DNA from: Gaeumannomyces sp. JS-464
Taxonomy: Eukaryota > Ascomycota > Sordariomycetes > Magnaporthales > Magnaporthaceae
Assembly (NCBI GenBank): GCA_002197995.1
Contig: NGZR01000002.1
Span: 434,001-498,000 of the forward strand
DNA length: 64,000 bases
Reading direction: 5' to 3'
Below, piece by piece: positions 1-11,300 of the stretch (the first letter of the stretch is position 1; each line of letters begins with the position of its first letter). A model generated the notes under the pieces. It was not told the origin of the DNA. It did not search any database and was given only the letters and a program-made list of their open reading frames with translations. A program made the position numbers and the translations under genes.

Positions 1-1205
1 ACATCAGCGCGCAGCAGCCCATCTTGCGGTGCCTGGCCAAGACGCAGATCGCGGCCGTTGGTGGTTTGCGAGCCGCAGCCTCTCGTACTTGACTGGCCAA
101 CCAGAAAAGGGCCCTTGCTGCTTTTTGATCCTTCCGCGTTTTGGCCCGAGTTGTTGGCTCGACTGTGCCTGGACGGGACTATGTGACCATGCCACCGAAA
201 TGGGGGGCTCAGCCACAGCCAATGTGTGCTTGCCGCGAACCGTTGCAGGCCCGTTTTGTTTCCTGGTGGACCTAAGGTGCCATCCCAGGGTCCTAATCTG
301 ACCGCTTCCGCTTCCGCTTCAAACGTTTCGACTCGAGTCGAAATTGCCAGCGATTCCTTCTCGAGCCAACACTCCACGCGCTCATCTTTGAGAGGCGCCA
401 AGCAGCCAAAGGATTCGAGCTGCAGAGCCGATATCACATTCAACCATCCAAGGCACTCGCTGGCGTGGTTGTTGGTTCCCGCGTCCAGGCAGCTACCTAC
501 CAGTTGCTCCTGCAACATGCAAGCAGGGCCGCCTGCATCCCGGCGTGTCCAAAGAAACAGCAAATTATGGGCTCATGGTCACATAACTGTGATAACCAAC
601 AAACAAACACTGCTTTGGGGAGGGATTCGTCATCAAATCAAAACCGCATCGTGCGCACCGGGGCCCCAGAGGATCGCACAAGGACCGCCAAGATCTGTGT
701 CGTCCTTGCCCGGCTGGGTTGGCTCGTTGGCCCGCGACTCAGGTCGTAGGGCGGTCGCCAAGGGTGGCGCCGCCCGCATCCTGGGCTGTGGAGGCCAGCC
801 AAGAATTAAGCCATCTCAGCGTGGGGCCAAATGCCAGTGCACCGTTGTGCCCGTCGCACTTGGTCGTAAACCTTCGCCCCCTGCGGTGGCCTGTCAATGC
901 GCGTGCGGTAACCTTAACCAGCACAGCCAGCTATTTCTGGAGCTGGGACCCATCCCCGTTGGTCGTTTCCATGAATGGGACATGACGGTCTAGATCACCT
1001 CCAGACTCTGACGGCATTCTTTGATATTTAAAACGCCGCATCCTGCCTCGCCAACTCCAGTCCTTTTCCTGCTCCATCATCCCAACGATCCCATCCACTC
1101 CAGCTCTCGCCCTCCCACGCAAGAGTATTTCCTTTTTGTCTTATCTTTTCTTACTGTATTTCCTATAGTTCTTTTCGTATTACACCAACCCCCCAAACCG
1201 CCATA
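1..1205. other. intergenic region, upstream of membrane protein gene
   Basis: No open frame here resembles a conserved protein on either strand. The last 150 bases before the ATG at 1206 are rich in C and T (for example 1120-1200), as is usual for the leader of a filamentous fungal gene. Confidence 0.6.
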
Positions 1206-1929
1206 ATGTCTCCCCGCCAGGACACCTCCCCCTTCCGCAAGCTGGTCCTCGTGCCGCTGTGGCTGATCCGCGACCTCGTCATGGCCGTCAACATTGCCCT
1301 CCTGGCCCTCATCATCTTCGCCTTCGCCTATGCCGATCGCAAGAACAAGCATGACGAGCTTGGCGACGGCTGGAAGGACCTTAGGAAGAACGGCGTGACC
1401 TCGGGCGCGATTATCGGCATCGCCGCCGTCAACATGATCATCATCCTGCTGTGCCTGATCCTTGACCTCGTCTGCCTGGTCAAGCGTATCCGCCACACCC
1501 TCACGCCCAAGTTCTTCCTTGTCTCCAACTCTATCCAGACCGTAAGTTTTTTTTTCTCTTCTTTCTTTTTTCTTTCTTTCTCCCTCTCTGCGTTCGCGCC
1601 GTCCGTCACCGCGCATACAAGACGATAAGCTGATCCATTCTTTTCAGGTCATCTGGACCGTCCTCTTTGCCCTTTCCATGGTGGGCACCCGGACCGCTGG
1701 CCCTATTGTCATCGCCGTCCTGGTCTAGTAAGTAGCAATGCTCCAGCTTGCTTCCGCTCGCCACTCTTGGATCCGCAAGCAGCGTGCTAACCAATGCGCC
1801 CCTGCTTCCAGCCTGACCTTCATCGGCATGCTCATCTACGCCATCATTGTCTACCGCCGTGAGAAGAGCAACCCGACCACGAACCAGGAGAACAAAATGG
1901 ACTTCCAGCACCAGCCCCACATGGCTTAA
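1206..1929 (+). CDS. four-helix integral membrane protein, unknown function
   Basis: Three exons: 1206-1541, 1648-1727 and 1812-1929. The introns begin GTAAGT and end CAG, and the joined frame gives 177 residues. Four hydrophobic segments lie at about residues 22-43, 66-92, 104-122 and 128-150, with short charged loops and a polar C-terminal tail of about 27 residues. There is no cleavable signal peptide. The layout resembles small four-pass fungal membrane proteins of the MARVEL type, but no diagnostic motif is visible, so that is only a comparison. Reading through the second intron would hit a TAG at once, and the splice at 1727/1812 restores YLTF in the fourth helix. Gene structure is firm; function is unknown. 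Confidence 0.85.
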
Positions 1930-2528
1930 GCGGCTGGAGGATACCGTCTCGTCACACTCGGGAGTCTATGGCGCAGTAGGCGTCGGTGTTGTTTACGAAT
2001 CTCCTATCTGTTTTTTTTACCTAGGCGCAAGCCTTCAGCTTTTTCCACCTTTCCACCGCCACAGTTTGTTTCGGTGTTTCTGTACCCATTCTTAGCCGAC
2101 CTCAGGAGTCACATTACCCAGGTCCGGCCGCAGTTCATGATGCATTCCTCAACAGGAAATATCGGCTGCTTTTCAGAGTAGAATTCTACCTTTCCCCCCT
2201 GCCATCAAGCTCCATGTGGTGCCATTGCCTGATACCCACCCCTCGCTGCCAATCCGGGAAGTCGTTTACAAGTATAGTTGCAAGCCTCTTCGCTTTTCCC
2301 GACTCGCTCCGAACGCTGTTGCTCATGGCCCCCTCCCTGCCACGGTCCCCACTCCCCAACCGTCAACATGGAAGCGCCCAGGACCCCGTCTAGCTCCATC
2401 GACGCGCAGAGTGCCAGAGAAAACCACCAGAGAGAGAACCAGATATTGAAATCAGCAAAGTCCGGACGCTGCGGCCCCGGAGGAGCGAAGAGGCGGTGCA
2501 GCGCCAAATTAGCAGAGCGACCCTGATT
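1930..2528. other. intergenic region
   Basis: 3' flank of the membrane protein gene and 3' flank of the small minus-strand candidate. No supported gene; short open frames on both strands overlap each other and have no recognisable sequence. Confidence 0.5.
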
Positions 2529-2810
2529 TCATGCTTGCGTCCCCTGCCCATCCAGCAGAAGCGCCACAGTCTCTCTCCGGACGTTCACCCGCCCGCTCGC
2601 GCCCAACCACTGGCCGAGCGGGTGGCCGAGCGGGTCGAGTTGCCGCATCCTGCTGATGGAGACTTGCACCGATTCGCTCTGGCCACCGCTGCCGGGGCCC
2701 TCGTCGACGGCGATGACGCCTTCGATCTCGTAGTCCGACATGATGCGGTCGCCGTCCAGGATGGCCGTCACCCGGTCGCCGGCCTTGTAGAGCGTCGGTG
2801 GCGCCGGCAT
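2529..2810 (-). CDS. small hypothetical protein, possible SH3-like fold
   Basis: A 93-residue frame starts at ATG 2808-2810 and ends at a TGA at 2529. Its first third, APPTLYKAGDRVTAILDGDR, has the alternating pattern of a small beta-barrel (SH3 or Tudor-like) domain of the kind in short fungal hypothetical proteins that begin with a few prolines then a GDRV or GDSV motif. The remainder is Gly/Ser and Leu rich and less convincing. The open frame continues a few codons upstream of the ATG without another ATG. No intron signals are needed. It may be a truncated copy of a longer gene or a chance frame. Confidence 0.4.
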   Translation of the reverse strand: MPAPPTLYKAGDRVTAILDGDRIMSDYEIEGVIAVDEGPGSGGQSESVQVSISRMRQLDPLGHPLGQWLGASGRVNVRRETVALLLDGQGTQA

Positions 2811-3651
2811 TTGTAGGTTGGGGAAGCCGATCAAATAATATCAGTAACAGGGGCCTCTTATGAATTCGTCGCCAAAGCCGATAATCGCAAAATCGGATGA
2901 CAATAATGATGGCTGAATGGGGGAGATTGTGTGGCGGCCCTTTTTGTACTCGTTCTTGAGTAATAATTAACAACAGTATATGTTTGCGCCATGTTGAATT
3001 GAAGGATGGATTTGTATGCTAGGCTCTCGGGCAAAGCAATCACAACACCCATACTGTCACACCTTGTTAAGCGTAGCACAGTCACGTCGGTGAAGTCGAT
3101 CAGGTTAACACACCAGGATCCGGCACATCGCGCCCGTCCTCGGGCACCGGAGCATCGCGGTCGCGCCGGGATGAGCTGACTGGAGGAGCGTCTTTTATTA
3201 TCAAAACTTCCCTCTTGAGGTAGGCTTCTCAGCATCTCTTCTCGGCCTCTGCCCCCTCTAGTCTGTCTATCAGGCGCACGCGGCGGCCGTCCGGGTGCTC
3301 CGGCGCCAGGGGATGGTGTCACGCAGTGGAGCATCGGATAGACTTTGATTGGCCTAATCCCAACTCCTCTATTTTTCCCTGCTCCTGCATATCTCGTCGT
3401 TCATTGACTTTCCAGATTTCTTGTCCTCTCTTTCCAACTGTTGCGGTGCCTCCTGCCCGAATCACCCCGTCCCCGTGACCGCTCCTGAGTGACCGAGTCC
3501 GCATACCACTCTCCTCCGTCTACATATAATTCTTGTGCAACCGTTCCAACGAGGCTCTCGCTCCGTTCTTCCCTCTTCACCCTCCCACTTCCCCTTTTCC
3601 TCACTCAGAGCGCGACGCCGAGTCCCAAGGCATCCAATTCATCGCATCACC
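2811..3651. other. intergenic region, divergent promoter
   Basis: Lies between the minus-strand small candidate and the plus-strand Bim1-like gene. Bases 3360-3650 are pyrimidine rich, consistent with a promoter and leader for the gene at 3652. No coding sequence recognised. Confidence 0.5.
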
Positions 3652-4811
3652 ATGAAATGCCCCTCGATCAGCTTGCTTCTCGGTGTGACCGCTGCCTTTC
3701 ACCTGAGCCTTCCAGAGCCGGCATACATTCGCAAGACAGACGGGAGTCTTAGCCAGGAAAGCGGCGCCTACCCGCCATGCGGCGGGGGTAGCCTCCTCGG
3801 GGCCTTCTCCGGCTATCCGCGAGCAGGATCCCCGTTTTCCGTCACCACCGACCTGAACGAGTGCGTCTGGGCCATGCGCGCATTCCGCGCGAGGGCGACA
3901 AGGACCTGGCGACGCTGAAGTACATATGGCAGACTGGCGCCGGCTCTCTGTGCATCCCCTGGCTCCCGGACACTAGCAAGCTGCTAGGCTCCTTCTCTGA
4001 TGACGCCGAGTCTACTTTTTCCGTCTACCAGCTCTCAAAGGAAGGCCGCTACCAGTACCAATGCGCCATGGTGTATTTCAAAGAGAACTTGCCCCGGGCG
4101 GAAGTCCCCGCGAGTTGCCTCAACTCGACTGGCGTCGAGGCCAGGTTCATCGAGTTTGACGATATTGAGGAGTTCCGCAACCCGTCCAATCATAGCTCTG
4201 CCCCTGCCACTAGTTCCACAATGACATCAATCAGTAGCTCTACAGCATCGTCAACCAGCTCTGCAAAGTCTTCGAGCAGCTCCATTGAGTCGTCCACTGT
4301 CTCTTCCTTGTCGCCCGCTACCCCTTCGTCGTCTACAAGCTCTACAGAGATTTCCACAAGTTCTAGTACCTCACCCACGAGGTCTACAGAGATTACGTTG
4401 ACGTCATCGGCTGCCAGCTCTCCACCGCCAATCACAATGACATCCTTGGTGACCTTGGTCACCACAGCGGTCTCGCAGCTGCCAACAACAGCTGAAGCTC
4501 CGGTGACGGCAACCACCACCGTGACTCCACCGCCCTCAATCTCGGCAACCGCGCTTCCGGGCAGTGACGGAGGTGGCAGGGAGCAGGATCGCCAGAATTT
4601 CGTCATCGTCACAGTCCTCGCCTCGGTCTTTGGCACCATTCTCCTGGTCTCTCTCTGCTGCTGCGGCTGCTGCTTTTTCCGGGGTGGCTGCGGTGACTGG
4701 TCCTACGCGCTCGCCTCTCGGGTCGGGCTGGAGTTGCCCCAGACGACCCGTGTGGCCCCTGACATCGAGCCTGGTCTACCCTTCAACATTACCGTCAATA
4801 ACAAGAACTAG
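3652..4811 (+). CDS. Bim1/LPMO-like copper-binding surface protein, TM-anchored, frameshifted
   Basis: Start ATG 3652 gives a signal peptide ending VTAAF, with a His directly after it (HLSLPEP), the position of the copper-brace His in X325/Bim1-like proteins. The domain continues with PPCGGGS, a Trp, then TGAGSLCIPWLP and YQCAMVYF, matching the Cys pattern of that family. A Ser/Thr-rich stalk of about 150 residues follows, then one membrane helix (VTVLASVFGTILLVSL) with a Cys cluster and a cytosolic tail of about 50 residues. The frame breaks at 3877-3881, where GC appears once too often (CGCGC); without two bases the reading becomes WAMRIPREGD and the total is 385 codons. Known Bim1 members import copper or bind it at the wall and are usually GPI-anchored, so a real transmembrane tail is unusual. 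The break could be a sequence error or a null allele. Confidence 0.7.
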
Positions 4812-6101
4812 TGGCGAGTCTCTCTCGGCTTCCTCCTTTCTGCTTAGTCTCAGTTTACGTTTGATATTCGCGAGAGCGGCGAGTGGCGCGATTGGTTGGG
4901 TTGTGCGTCGGGCTCGCTAATGATTTACACAAACGCCCGCGCGGAGGAGGCCTGAGCACTGAGGCTGGGAAAGGTGATGGCGAGGATGGGTGCTGCGATT
5001 GGTCGGACCGGGGCGCTGGTCCTGCAAGTGCGGCTTGCGGCCGCTGAGGCTAGTCTTGAACGGACTACCCGCGGCCCGGGGCGCCCCGATCTAACTCGAA
5101 ATACCCACGCTAGGGCCAAAGTTCGGCTGCCGACATGCAGCCCAGCACTGTCGATCTTCACGGGCGCATCCTGCCGAAACTTCCGGGCACATCCCGCCTC
5201 AAGCCAGGACAGCTGAGCTTCCTGTGACACAGACCATTGACGGGGGCCGCGTGCAGGTCCAGCTCGCCCCAAAGCGCGGCGTGGAGGAGGGAATATGGCG
5301 AATATTGGAAAAGGCTAGCCACTTTGTTGTTGACAGCCAAGGGGTTTGCTGCAGCCACGGCTGCTGACCGGTCTCGGCCAGCTGGCCAGGCCTTTTTTCG
5401 AAGGAATAGACCCATTCAATCGACAGACTTACGTAACTCCTCTGGGCAATCAGAGAACAGAACGAGCCGGTCTTGTTGGAACCCCTGTTGGTATCATAGA
5501 GAACCGGGGGTAGCGTCGAAAGGACTCATCTAGACCAGGCTCCCAAGATTATTGAACATTCAGCTGCTCTGTGGAATGGGAATAGCTGCACAAAAACTGA
5601 GAGGAAGGTGGCTGGCTTAAGTCCGCCTCCCCTGGTAAGTGAGAGGAATGGGAATAGTTGCACGGAAACCGGTAGGAAAGTGGCTGGCCTGAGTCTGGCG
5701 CGTCTGGTAATGAAGCGGTGTAGCGTGCCGTCAACCCTTGCCTGGAGGGGCACAACTGTGGCGGGGAGGAAGCTTGGGTGAGAAGACCTGGACTGTAATA
5801 ACACAGCGGGGAGACAGAAAGAAGTTCACAGCATGCCATGTTCGAACGGTATATAAACCAGGCGGTGCCTTCATCGTTTGTGAGGGCGGTCCTGCTGCAG
5901 TTAGTATCACATCAGAGAGCTCTTCAAGCTTACCTCCAGCCCGACAATCTCACAAAACTCATTGTATTGGCTTGTCCACCTTGTTATCTCCTCACGCCCT
6001 TTCGTTGACTGCCCTCCCACTCGCCCTCCGCTCCCACCTCCTTTACTACTCTGAGTTCTTGCTCCTTTATCCCTGCCTGTCCAGTCCTCCCTGCATTGAA
6101 A
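4812..6101. other. intergenic region with one direct repeat
   Basis: No gene supported. It contains the 72-base direct repeat at 5573-5716 listed separately, and the last 150 bases before 6102 are C/T rich, as expected for the leader of the protease gene. Confidence 0.5.
5573..5716. repeat. 72-bp imperfect direct repeat, two copies
   Basis: The motif GAATGGGAATAG..TGCAC begins at 5574 and again at 5646, a period of 72 bases. The copies also share GTGGCTGGC and end in CTGGTAA. About three quarters of positions match. It lies 390 bases upstream of the protease start. Confidence 0.75.
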
Positions 6102-8559
6102 ATGGCCAAAGCCGCTGTCTGGACGCTCTCCAGGGCTGGGGCCGTGGAGAGCATGGACGTCCCTGGTCAGGACAAGTATTCCCTCGAGCACACCGGTGGT
6201 GGAGATCCCGGGGAGTCTGTCCTCGGCACTGACGGCCGTATGCGCGTCTTCACCGAAGACTACGCGGATGGAGGCCCGTACCGGTGTATGTACTGAATAC
6301 AAGCCAACTGGAGTACTCCGTTGTTACAATCCCCGTACTGACAAACAAATCTCGCTAGCTGTCATCAAGATCCAGGCTCGCTTCAGCAAAGTGGGCAACG
6401 GTGCGCCCATCTGGATGATGGCGTCCGGCTGGCTGATTCGGCCTGACCTTGTCGTGACCGCCGGCCACGTCGTCTACGACTGGAGCCGCGATCTCAAGGA
6501 GGCGCAGGAAATCAGGTGCTATGTTGGCTACCACGGCCGTGACTCGATTCCCGTCGAGTCGAGCGACCACGACTCGGGCCGCGTGCCGGCTGTGCAGTGC
6601 CGGTCCGCGATCAAGGTGGCCACCACCTCTGAATGGGTCGACAACACCGCCTCGCGGACTCGCACTAAGGACGTCGCCTTCATCCAGGTTGACAGGGCAT
6701 TCATCGGGAAGCTGAACCTGTTCACGTTCGTCAACACGCCCGTGTCGGGCAACGAGGTTCCGCTCGGCGTTGTGGGATATCCCGGAGACAAGAGTCTCGA
6801 GGGCGAGAATGGCGCCGAGATGTACGAGCAGTTCGCGCCCACCGACTACAACATCGCGACGGACCCCCAGCACATGATCGAGTATCGGCTGTCCACTTTT
6901 GGTGGTGAGTGCTCCATATGCCACGTCCAGATCCAAAGGCTTTGGTAAAAAAAAATAAGAAAAAACTTTGCTAATGGTTTCGGTCATCGCAGGACAATCG
7001 GGGGCCCCCATCATCCGCCGCAGCGGCAAAGTGGTGGTGATCGGCACGCACTGCTACGGTGGCGGCGGCACCGAGGACAACTCGGGAAACTCCATTGGTG
7101 GCAAGTACGGCAACGACTACGAAGCCTTCATCGAGGTGTTCGGCGAGAAGCTGGATACTCAGAACGGCAAGGCTATCATTGTCCCGCTTACCCAGACTGC
7201 ATCGAATGGAGGCGATGCACATAGGGGTGGTGCCAACGGGGACAGTGGGCATTCGAACGGAGCCGGCAACGCCAACCAGGGGGATAGCATAAAGGCCGTC
7301 ATCAAAGGCGTCGCTGGTGTGCTGCCAACCGCGCTTCCGATTGCTGGCGAAGTGGTCGGAGGGCCAATTGGAGGCATGATTGGCGTCGTCGTCGGCTCCC
7401 TGCTGGGGTCGCTGTTCAGCGAGAGCATGGAGGACAAATCCATGGACAAATCTGCGGGCCACGCGGCTGCCGATCGGGCAATCCTCGCCGAAGCCGCCCT
7501 CCAAACCATCATGGCGCTGGAGCACGGTCCGGAGTCGGACCGTCTGATCAAGCACGTCCAGGCCATCTGCAAGGATGGCCTCCCAGACATCAACATGCTC
7601 GCGACTCAACTCAGCCCCGTGCTCTCAAAGCACGTGGCCGAGCTGACCATCCAGGCCATGAACCGGAACGACGCCCTCCTCAACCCCAAACCGAATCTGG
7701 CGAGGACCTTCAACGGCTTCACTTGAGGGATGACACCGAGTCCGCCCCTGACTACCACGAGGGCCGGGATCTGTACGAATGCCTCATGACACCCACGCTT
7801 CCTGTGCCTGGCGAGGAGGGGTTCATCAGCGCGCTTGGCCCCTTGATTAGCCGAGGAATGAAGATCGCAAAGCCCTTTGTCAAGAAGGCCGCCAAGTCCG
7901 TGATCCAGAATGCAGGCAAAATGCTCATGGATCATCTTGCCAGTAAGCTTGGGGGCTCAGAGCCGTTCGCGTATCCTGCCGGCCAGCTCAACCACAACGC
8001 CACCTGCATGGTTCTCAACCGGGCCATGGTTGCCGACGCCTCCTTGCAGGCCCTTTCGTCTCTCAACAAGTCTGAACTGCGCGGGCTCAGGCTCCGCCCC
8101 GACGTCGCCGACGAGCACGGGCTGCCGGAGGAGGGCGCCATCGACTTCATGAAGACGACCGCCCAGCGGCTCGGCCCCATCGCCCTGAGAAGCGCAAAGG
8201 AAGTCGCCGTCCTCGTGCTCGACGCTCTCAGGCACAAGCTCACCAACGGCGAGTCGGGCGACGGCGGCGCGGGCGACCGCCAGCAGAAGAGGTACCTCTC
8301 CGTCTCCGGGAGGCTCGGTAACTCTCGCAAGGCGTCCGCCGCCCGGCTCAACGACCTCTTCAAAGTAAGCCGCCCCGGATCCCCCTCCGCAGAAGCGGAG
8401 CCCTACGTGCTGGCGGAGCGCCGGGCTTGCCGCCGGAGGCGGAGGAGCTTCGTCGACGATAACGATGACCTGCCCGTCCGCTCGTATACCCCCCGCCGAT
8501 GCCGGAATGCTGAACCAGCTGCTAATGAGAGTTTGCGCAATGGACAGGCGGCCGCGTGA
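6102..8559 (+). CDS. trypsin-like serine peptidase with Gly-zipper helix and duplicated helical C-terminal module, frameshifted
   Basis: Exons 6102-6285, 6359-6904 and 6993-8559; introns GTATGT...TAG and GTGAGT...CAG. The first 300 residues are a chymotrypsin-fold (S1/V8-like) peptidase without signal peptide: His98 in VVTAGHVV, Asp166 in TKDVAFI and Ser246 in GGQSGAP form a complete triad. After a Gly/Asn-rich linker comes a hydrophobic Gly-zipper stretch (VVGGPIGGMIGVVVGSLLG) and an alpha-helical module containing RAILAEAALQTIMAL and DGLPD. A second, similar module follows with RAMVADASLQALSSL and HGLPEE. The frame is lost by one missing base near 7689-7694; restoring it gives PKPESGEDLQRL and 765 residues. 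The C-terminus is Arg/Ser rich. The substrate is unknown. The lack of a signal peptide points to an intracellular enzyme. A membrane-active role for the zipper helix is inference only. Confidence 0.8.
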
Positions 8560-9500
8560 GTACATGGCAAAACACACGGAAATTGCAAGAGAGCTGGGTC
8601 TGGTGGGAAAAGGTGGCAGGCAGGCCTGCGCACACGTTGAAAGCCTTGTCGGGATTTGGGGTTGTTTGGTTGCTTTTCATTCTCCAAGCTTTGCGCCAGC
8701 CCTGTCACCACCTCTCGCGCTGATTATCTAGGCTACCGCGTAGGGCGGCTTTTCCATCGAGGTCTGGCTTGCGCAGGTGACGCGGCGAAAGTGAGGGCGC
8801 AAATGCCATGTATTTTCTGCTTTAATTCGCCTGCATTTCAACTCGCCTCCCTCCTACGTCTTTTTGGTTCCCATATGCCACCGGCGGTGACAAGGGCCGT
8901 CTAACAGCGGGCAAGAACCGACACACTCCATGATTGTAACCTAACAGCCAATATTTTCTAAGCGACTCAGCTGTGGTTGACAGACGCCATCCCCGTGACC
9001 TATCCGGCGCAGGCTGAACTCCCAAAAGGGAGGGTGCACGCCCAATGACCGAGATGGTCCGAACCCGCCCACCCCTCACCAAAGCACCCCATGCTGCAAT
9101 GCTACCAGACCTTGGCGATCTCATCTCCACCGTAGCTGGCCCGCTTGTGACATGGCTGGGGCGGAACGACCTTGGCATTAGCAGTGATCGTACGGACGCG
9201 GCCGTCCGACACCCCTGATTGGCGGCCTTTTTCGGCGGGGAAATGGACTGCGAGCCGCTGCAGCGTCGATCTGTTGGCTGCCCACCTAGGGCTGATTCGT
9301 ATTAATCGGCTTGGCAGGGCCCCGTCACGTACGTTCAGTGAGGCAGCTGGATGGCTATTGTTGGAAACATTGGCCGAGAGGGACTTGGTATATAGCTCAC
9401 CTTTTTCCTCTCTGAGTCGTCGTTCGTTCGGTGATGTCTGTGTCCTGGCTGCTCAGGACATATCTCTGTCACTTCCCTACCTGACCGTGCAGCCCTCATC
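8560..9500. other. intergenic region
   Basis: No gene supported. Bases 9390-9500 are C/T rich with TATATAG at 9391, a plausible promoter for the secreted protein at 9501. Confidence 0.5.
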
Positions 9501-10261
9501 ATGGTTCGCGTGACGACGACCTCGACACTCTTGACGGCGGCGGCGGCAGCATCCATGGCCGCGGCCTGCACCATCCCCGCCGTGCCGCTCCCCAACAACA
9601 TCACCCAGGGGTTCGCGGTCCAGGTGCAGAACCCGGCCTTCCCCGAGGTGCACAACCGGCTCATGAACCTCTGGTCCGCGGGCGGCGGCGACCAGCACCT
9701 GTACCTCGCCCCGGCCGGCGCCCCGGCCAGCGACCTGACGCTCGTCAACGGCGTCCTGACCAAGGCCACGGTCACCCCCGTCATCCGAGCGGTGATCAAC
9801 GGAGAGGTGAGTGAACCTTGCGCCGCGTCCTGATCTTTTGCCATGGGCTGCTCCGCCGCTAACAGGTAGCGACACAACGACAAAAAAAAAGTATGAGCTG
9901 GCGGACAACACGACCAAGATGTTCATGACGGAGCGGGGTGATCCGCGGGCCGTGTACGACGTCGTCTACGGCTGCAACCCAGACACGGACGAGCTCCAGA
10001 CCGAGCTGGCGTTCAGGGCGCGCGCGTCCCTTCCCGGCGGTCACATTTGCGTCCGGACGGCGTCTGGCGAGCGACACGAGTTCCGCTACTCCCCGCCCGG
10101 AAACCCAGGTAAGCTTCTTCTGCCACCCCGCCCGCTCGTCTGTTTAAACGCCCCGATGGGAGGTGGACTGACCCGTTGGGTTGTTTCTGATGCACAAAAT
10201 AGCCTGGACCCCTGCGAGGCCGTGCATGGAGGTCAAGCTGGCTGTCATTCCTTCTTCGTGA
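9501..10261 (+). CDS. small secreted protein, unknown function
   Basis: Predicted exons are 9501-9806, 9892-10108 and 10203-10261, giving 193 residues. Residues 1-22 form a signal peptide rich in Ala and Thr, and the mature protein starts with Cys (CTIPAVPLP). It is compact, with no low-complexity part, a VYGCNPDTDEL motif and a GGHICVR motif, and ends at a TGA at 10259 after PCMEVKLAV. Intron 1 has a good GTGAGT donor but its only phase-matched acceptor follows a run of nine A (9882-9890), which is poor. If that run were one base shorter, the better acceptor GTAG at 9869 would fit. Intron 2 (GTAAGC...TAG) is normal. I do not recognise the family; such proteins occur widely in plant-associated Sordariomycetes. 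Confidence 0.7.
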
Positions 10262-10719
10262 ACGGGTAGCCCGGATAGCAAGTGGCTGCTGGAGCTGAGC
10301 AGAACTGCTCAAGTGGAGGATCAGTGTCTAGTCAACTCTGTTGAGCAGCGTTCTTAGTTAGCATGATTGGTCTTTGGCTGAAGCAAAACGTTTTCATATT
10401 GGCCCGATGATTGTATGCTTGGGTGGGCTCTTGTCACGGTCGAACGCGTGCTCACGGGTATTTCGTCTGTCGCACAATGCGGGTGTAACTATTTTGACAG
10501 TGAGTCGGCAAGTTGGTGCTCGCGGTGGTGACCTCGACCATGCTGCGGTGCTGCCACGGCGGCTGCTGCGAAGTGACCGTATCGCAACCATAGCCCTTAT
10601 AAACACGGAAACATTTCACGATCTAGAGCGGTTTCCTCGGTATGCACTCCAGGATACCAACCTGTAGACAACCTACAAGCGCCCCAGAATAAAGAACAAA
10701 GGCCAATAAGCCATCAACC
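10262..10719. other. intergenic region, promoter of the 70-residue protein
   Basis: No gene seen. A TATAAA-like element lies near 10599-10604 (CTTATAAACA), about 120 bases before the ATG at 10720, and may be the promoter core. Confidence 0.45.
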
Positions 10720-11038
10720 ATGTCCGAGACTTCCAAGTCCTCCTCCGGCTCGAGCACCGGCAGGTACTCGTCGTCGTCGGGCTCGAGCACCGCTAGCGCC
10801 GGCAGCAACGTCTCCGGTAACGGCGGCTCCACGGGCGGTCTGATCCAGTGTGCACACTGCAGGATGTGGACCGGCACCAGGGTTGGCCATAACTGCCAGC
10901 CCAACGACCCCGACAAGAGCAAGGTAGGTAGGCACTTGGGGTCTGGGTCTACCCGCAGCGCCCGGTTGTGGCGATACCCCTGGGAGTATTTACCCTCAAA
11001 TACGGTGCTAACCCAATGCTGCTCTATAGTATGCCTAA
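10720..11038 (+). CDS. 70-residue Ser-rich protein with a Cys/His knuckle
   Basis: Exon 1 (10720-10923) encodes 40 residues dominated by Ser, Gly and Thr, then CAHCRMW and GHNCQP, a C-x2-C ... H-x-C arrangement that could bind zinc. The donor GTAGGT follows directly. An ideal branch point (GTGCTAAC, 11006-11013) and acceptor CTATAG lead to a tiny last exon 11030-11038 that encodes only Tyr-Ala before TAA. The unspliced frame would stay open to 11103 but reads as non-coding. There is no signal peptide or membrane segment. Its short length and last exon would make it easy to miss. Function unknown. Confidence 0.65.
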
Positions 11039-11300
11039 AGTCGCTGATATTGACTGCCGAACAATGTGGTGTTTCGCGCAGGGTGGCGATTTTGCTTTCC
11101 TAGGGGATACCTAGCAAGGCCGGTGGGCACTGGGGGCGGCCAAGTCTGGCAAGCGTAATTAATTGGTGGGAGTGAGTGGCGTGGCCTAGTAGACGAGGGT
11201 CAAACTGGCCGCAAGGCCTATACCTCCTGGCGATCCCAAGGCCGAGGCAAGCGGATGCGAATGCGTGGTTAAAAAGTATATCCTAACAGCCCAGGTGCTT

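Noticed and set aside
6102..8559. Two separate genes split at 7722
   Set aside because: The second frame has no ATG start, the modules on either side are related, and one added base joins them smoothly, so a single gene is more likely.
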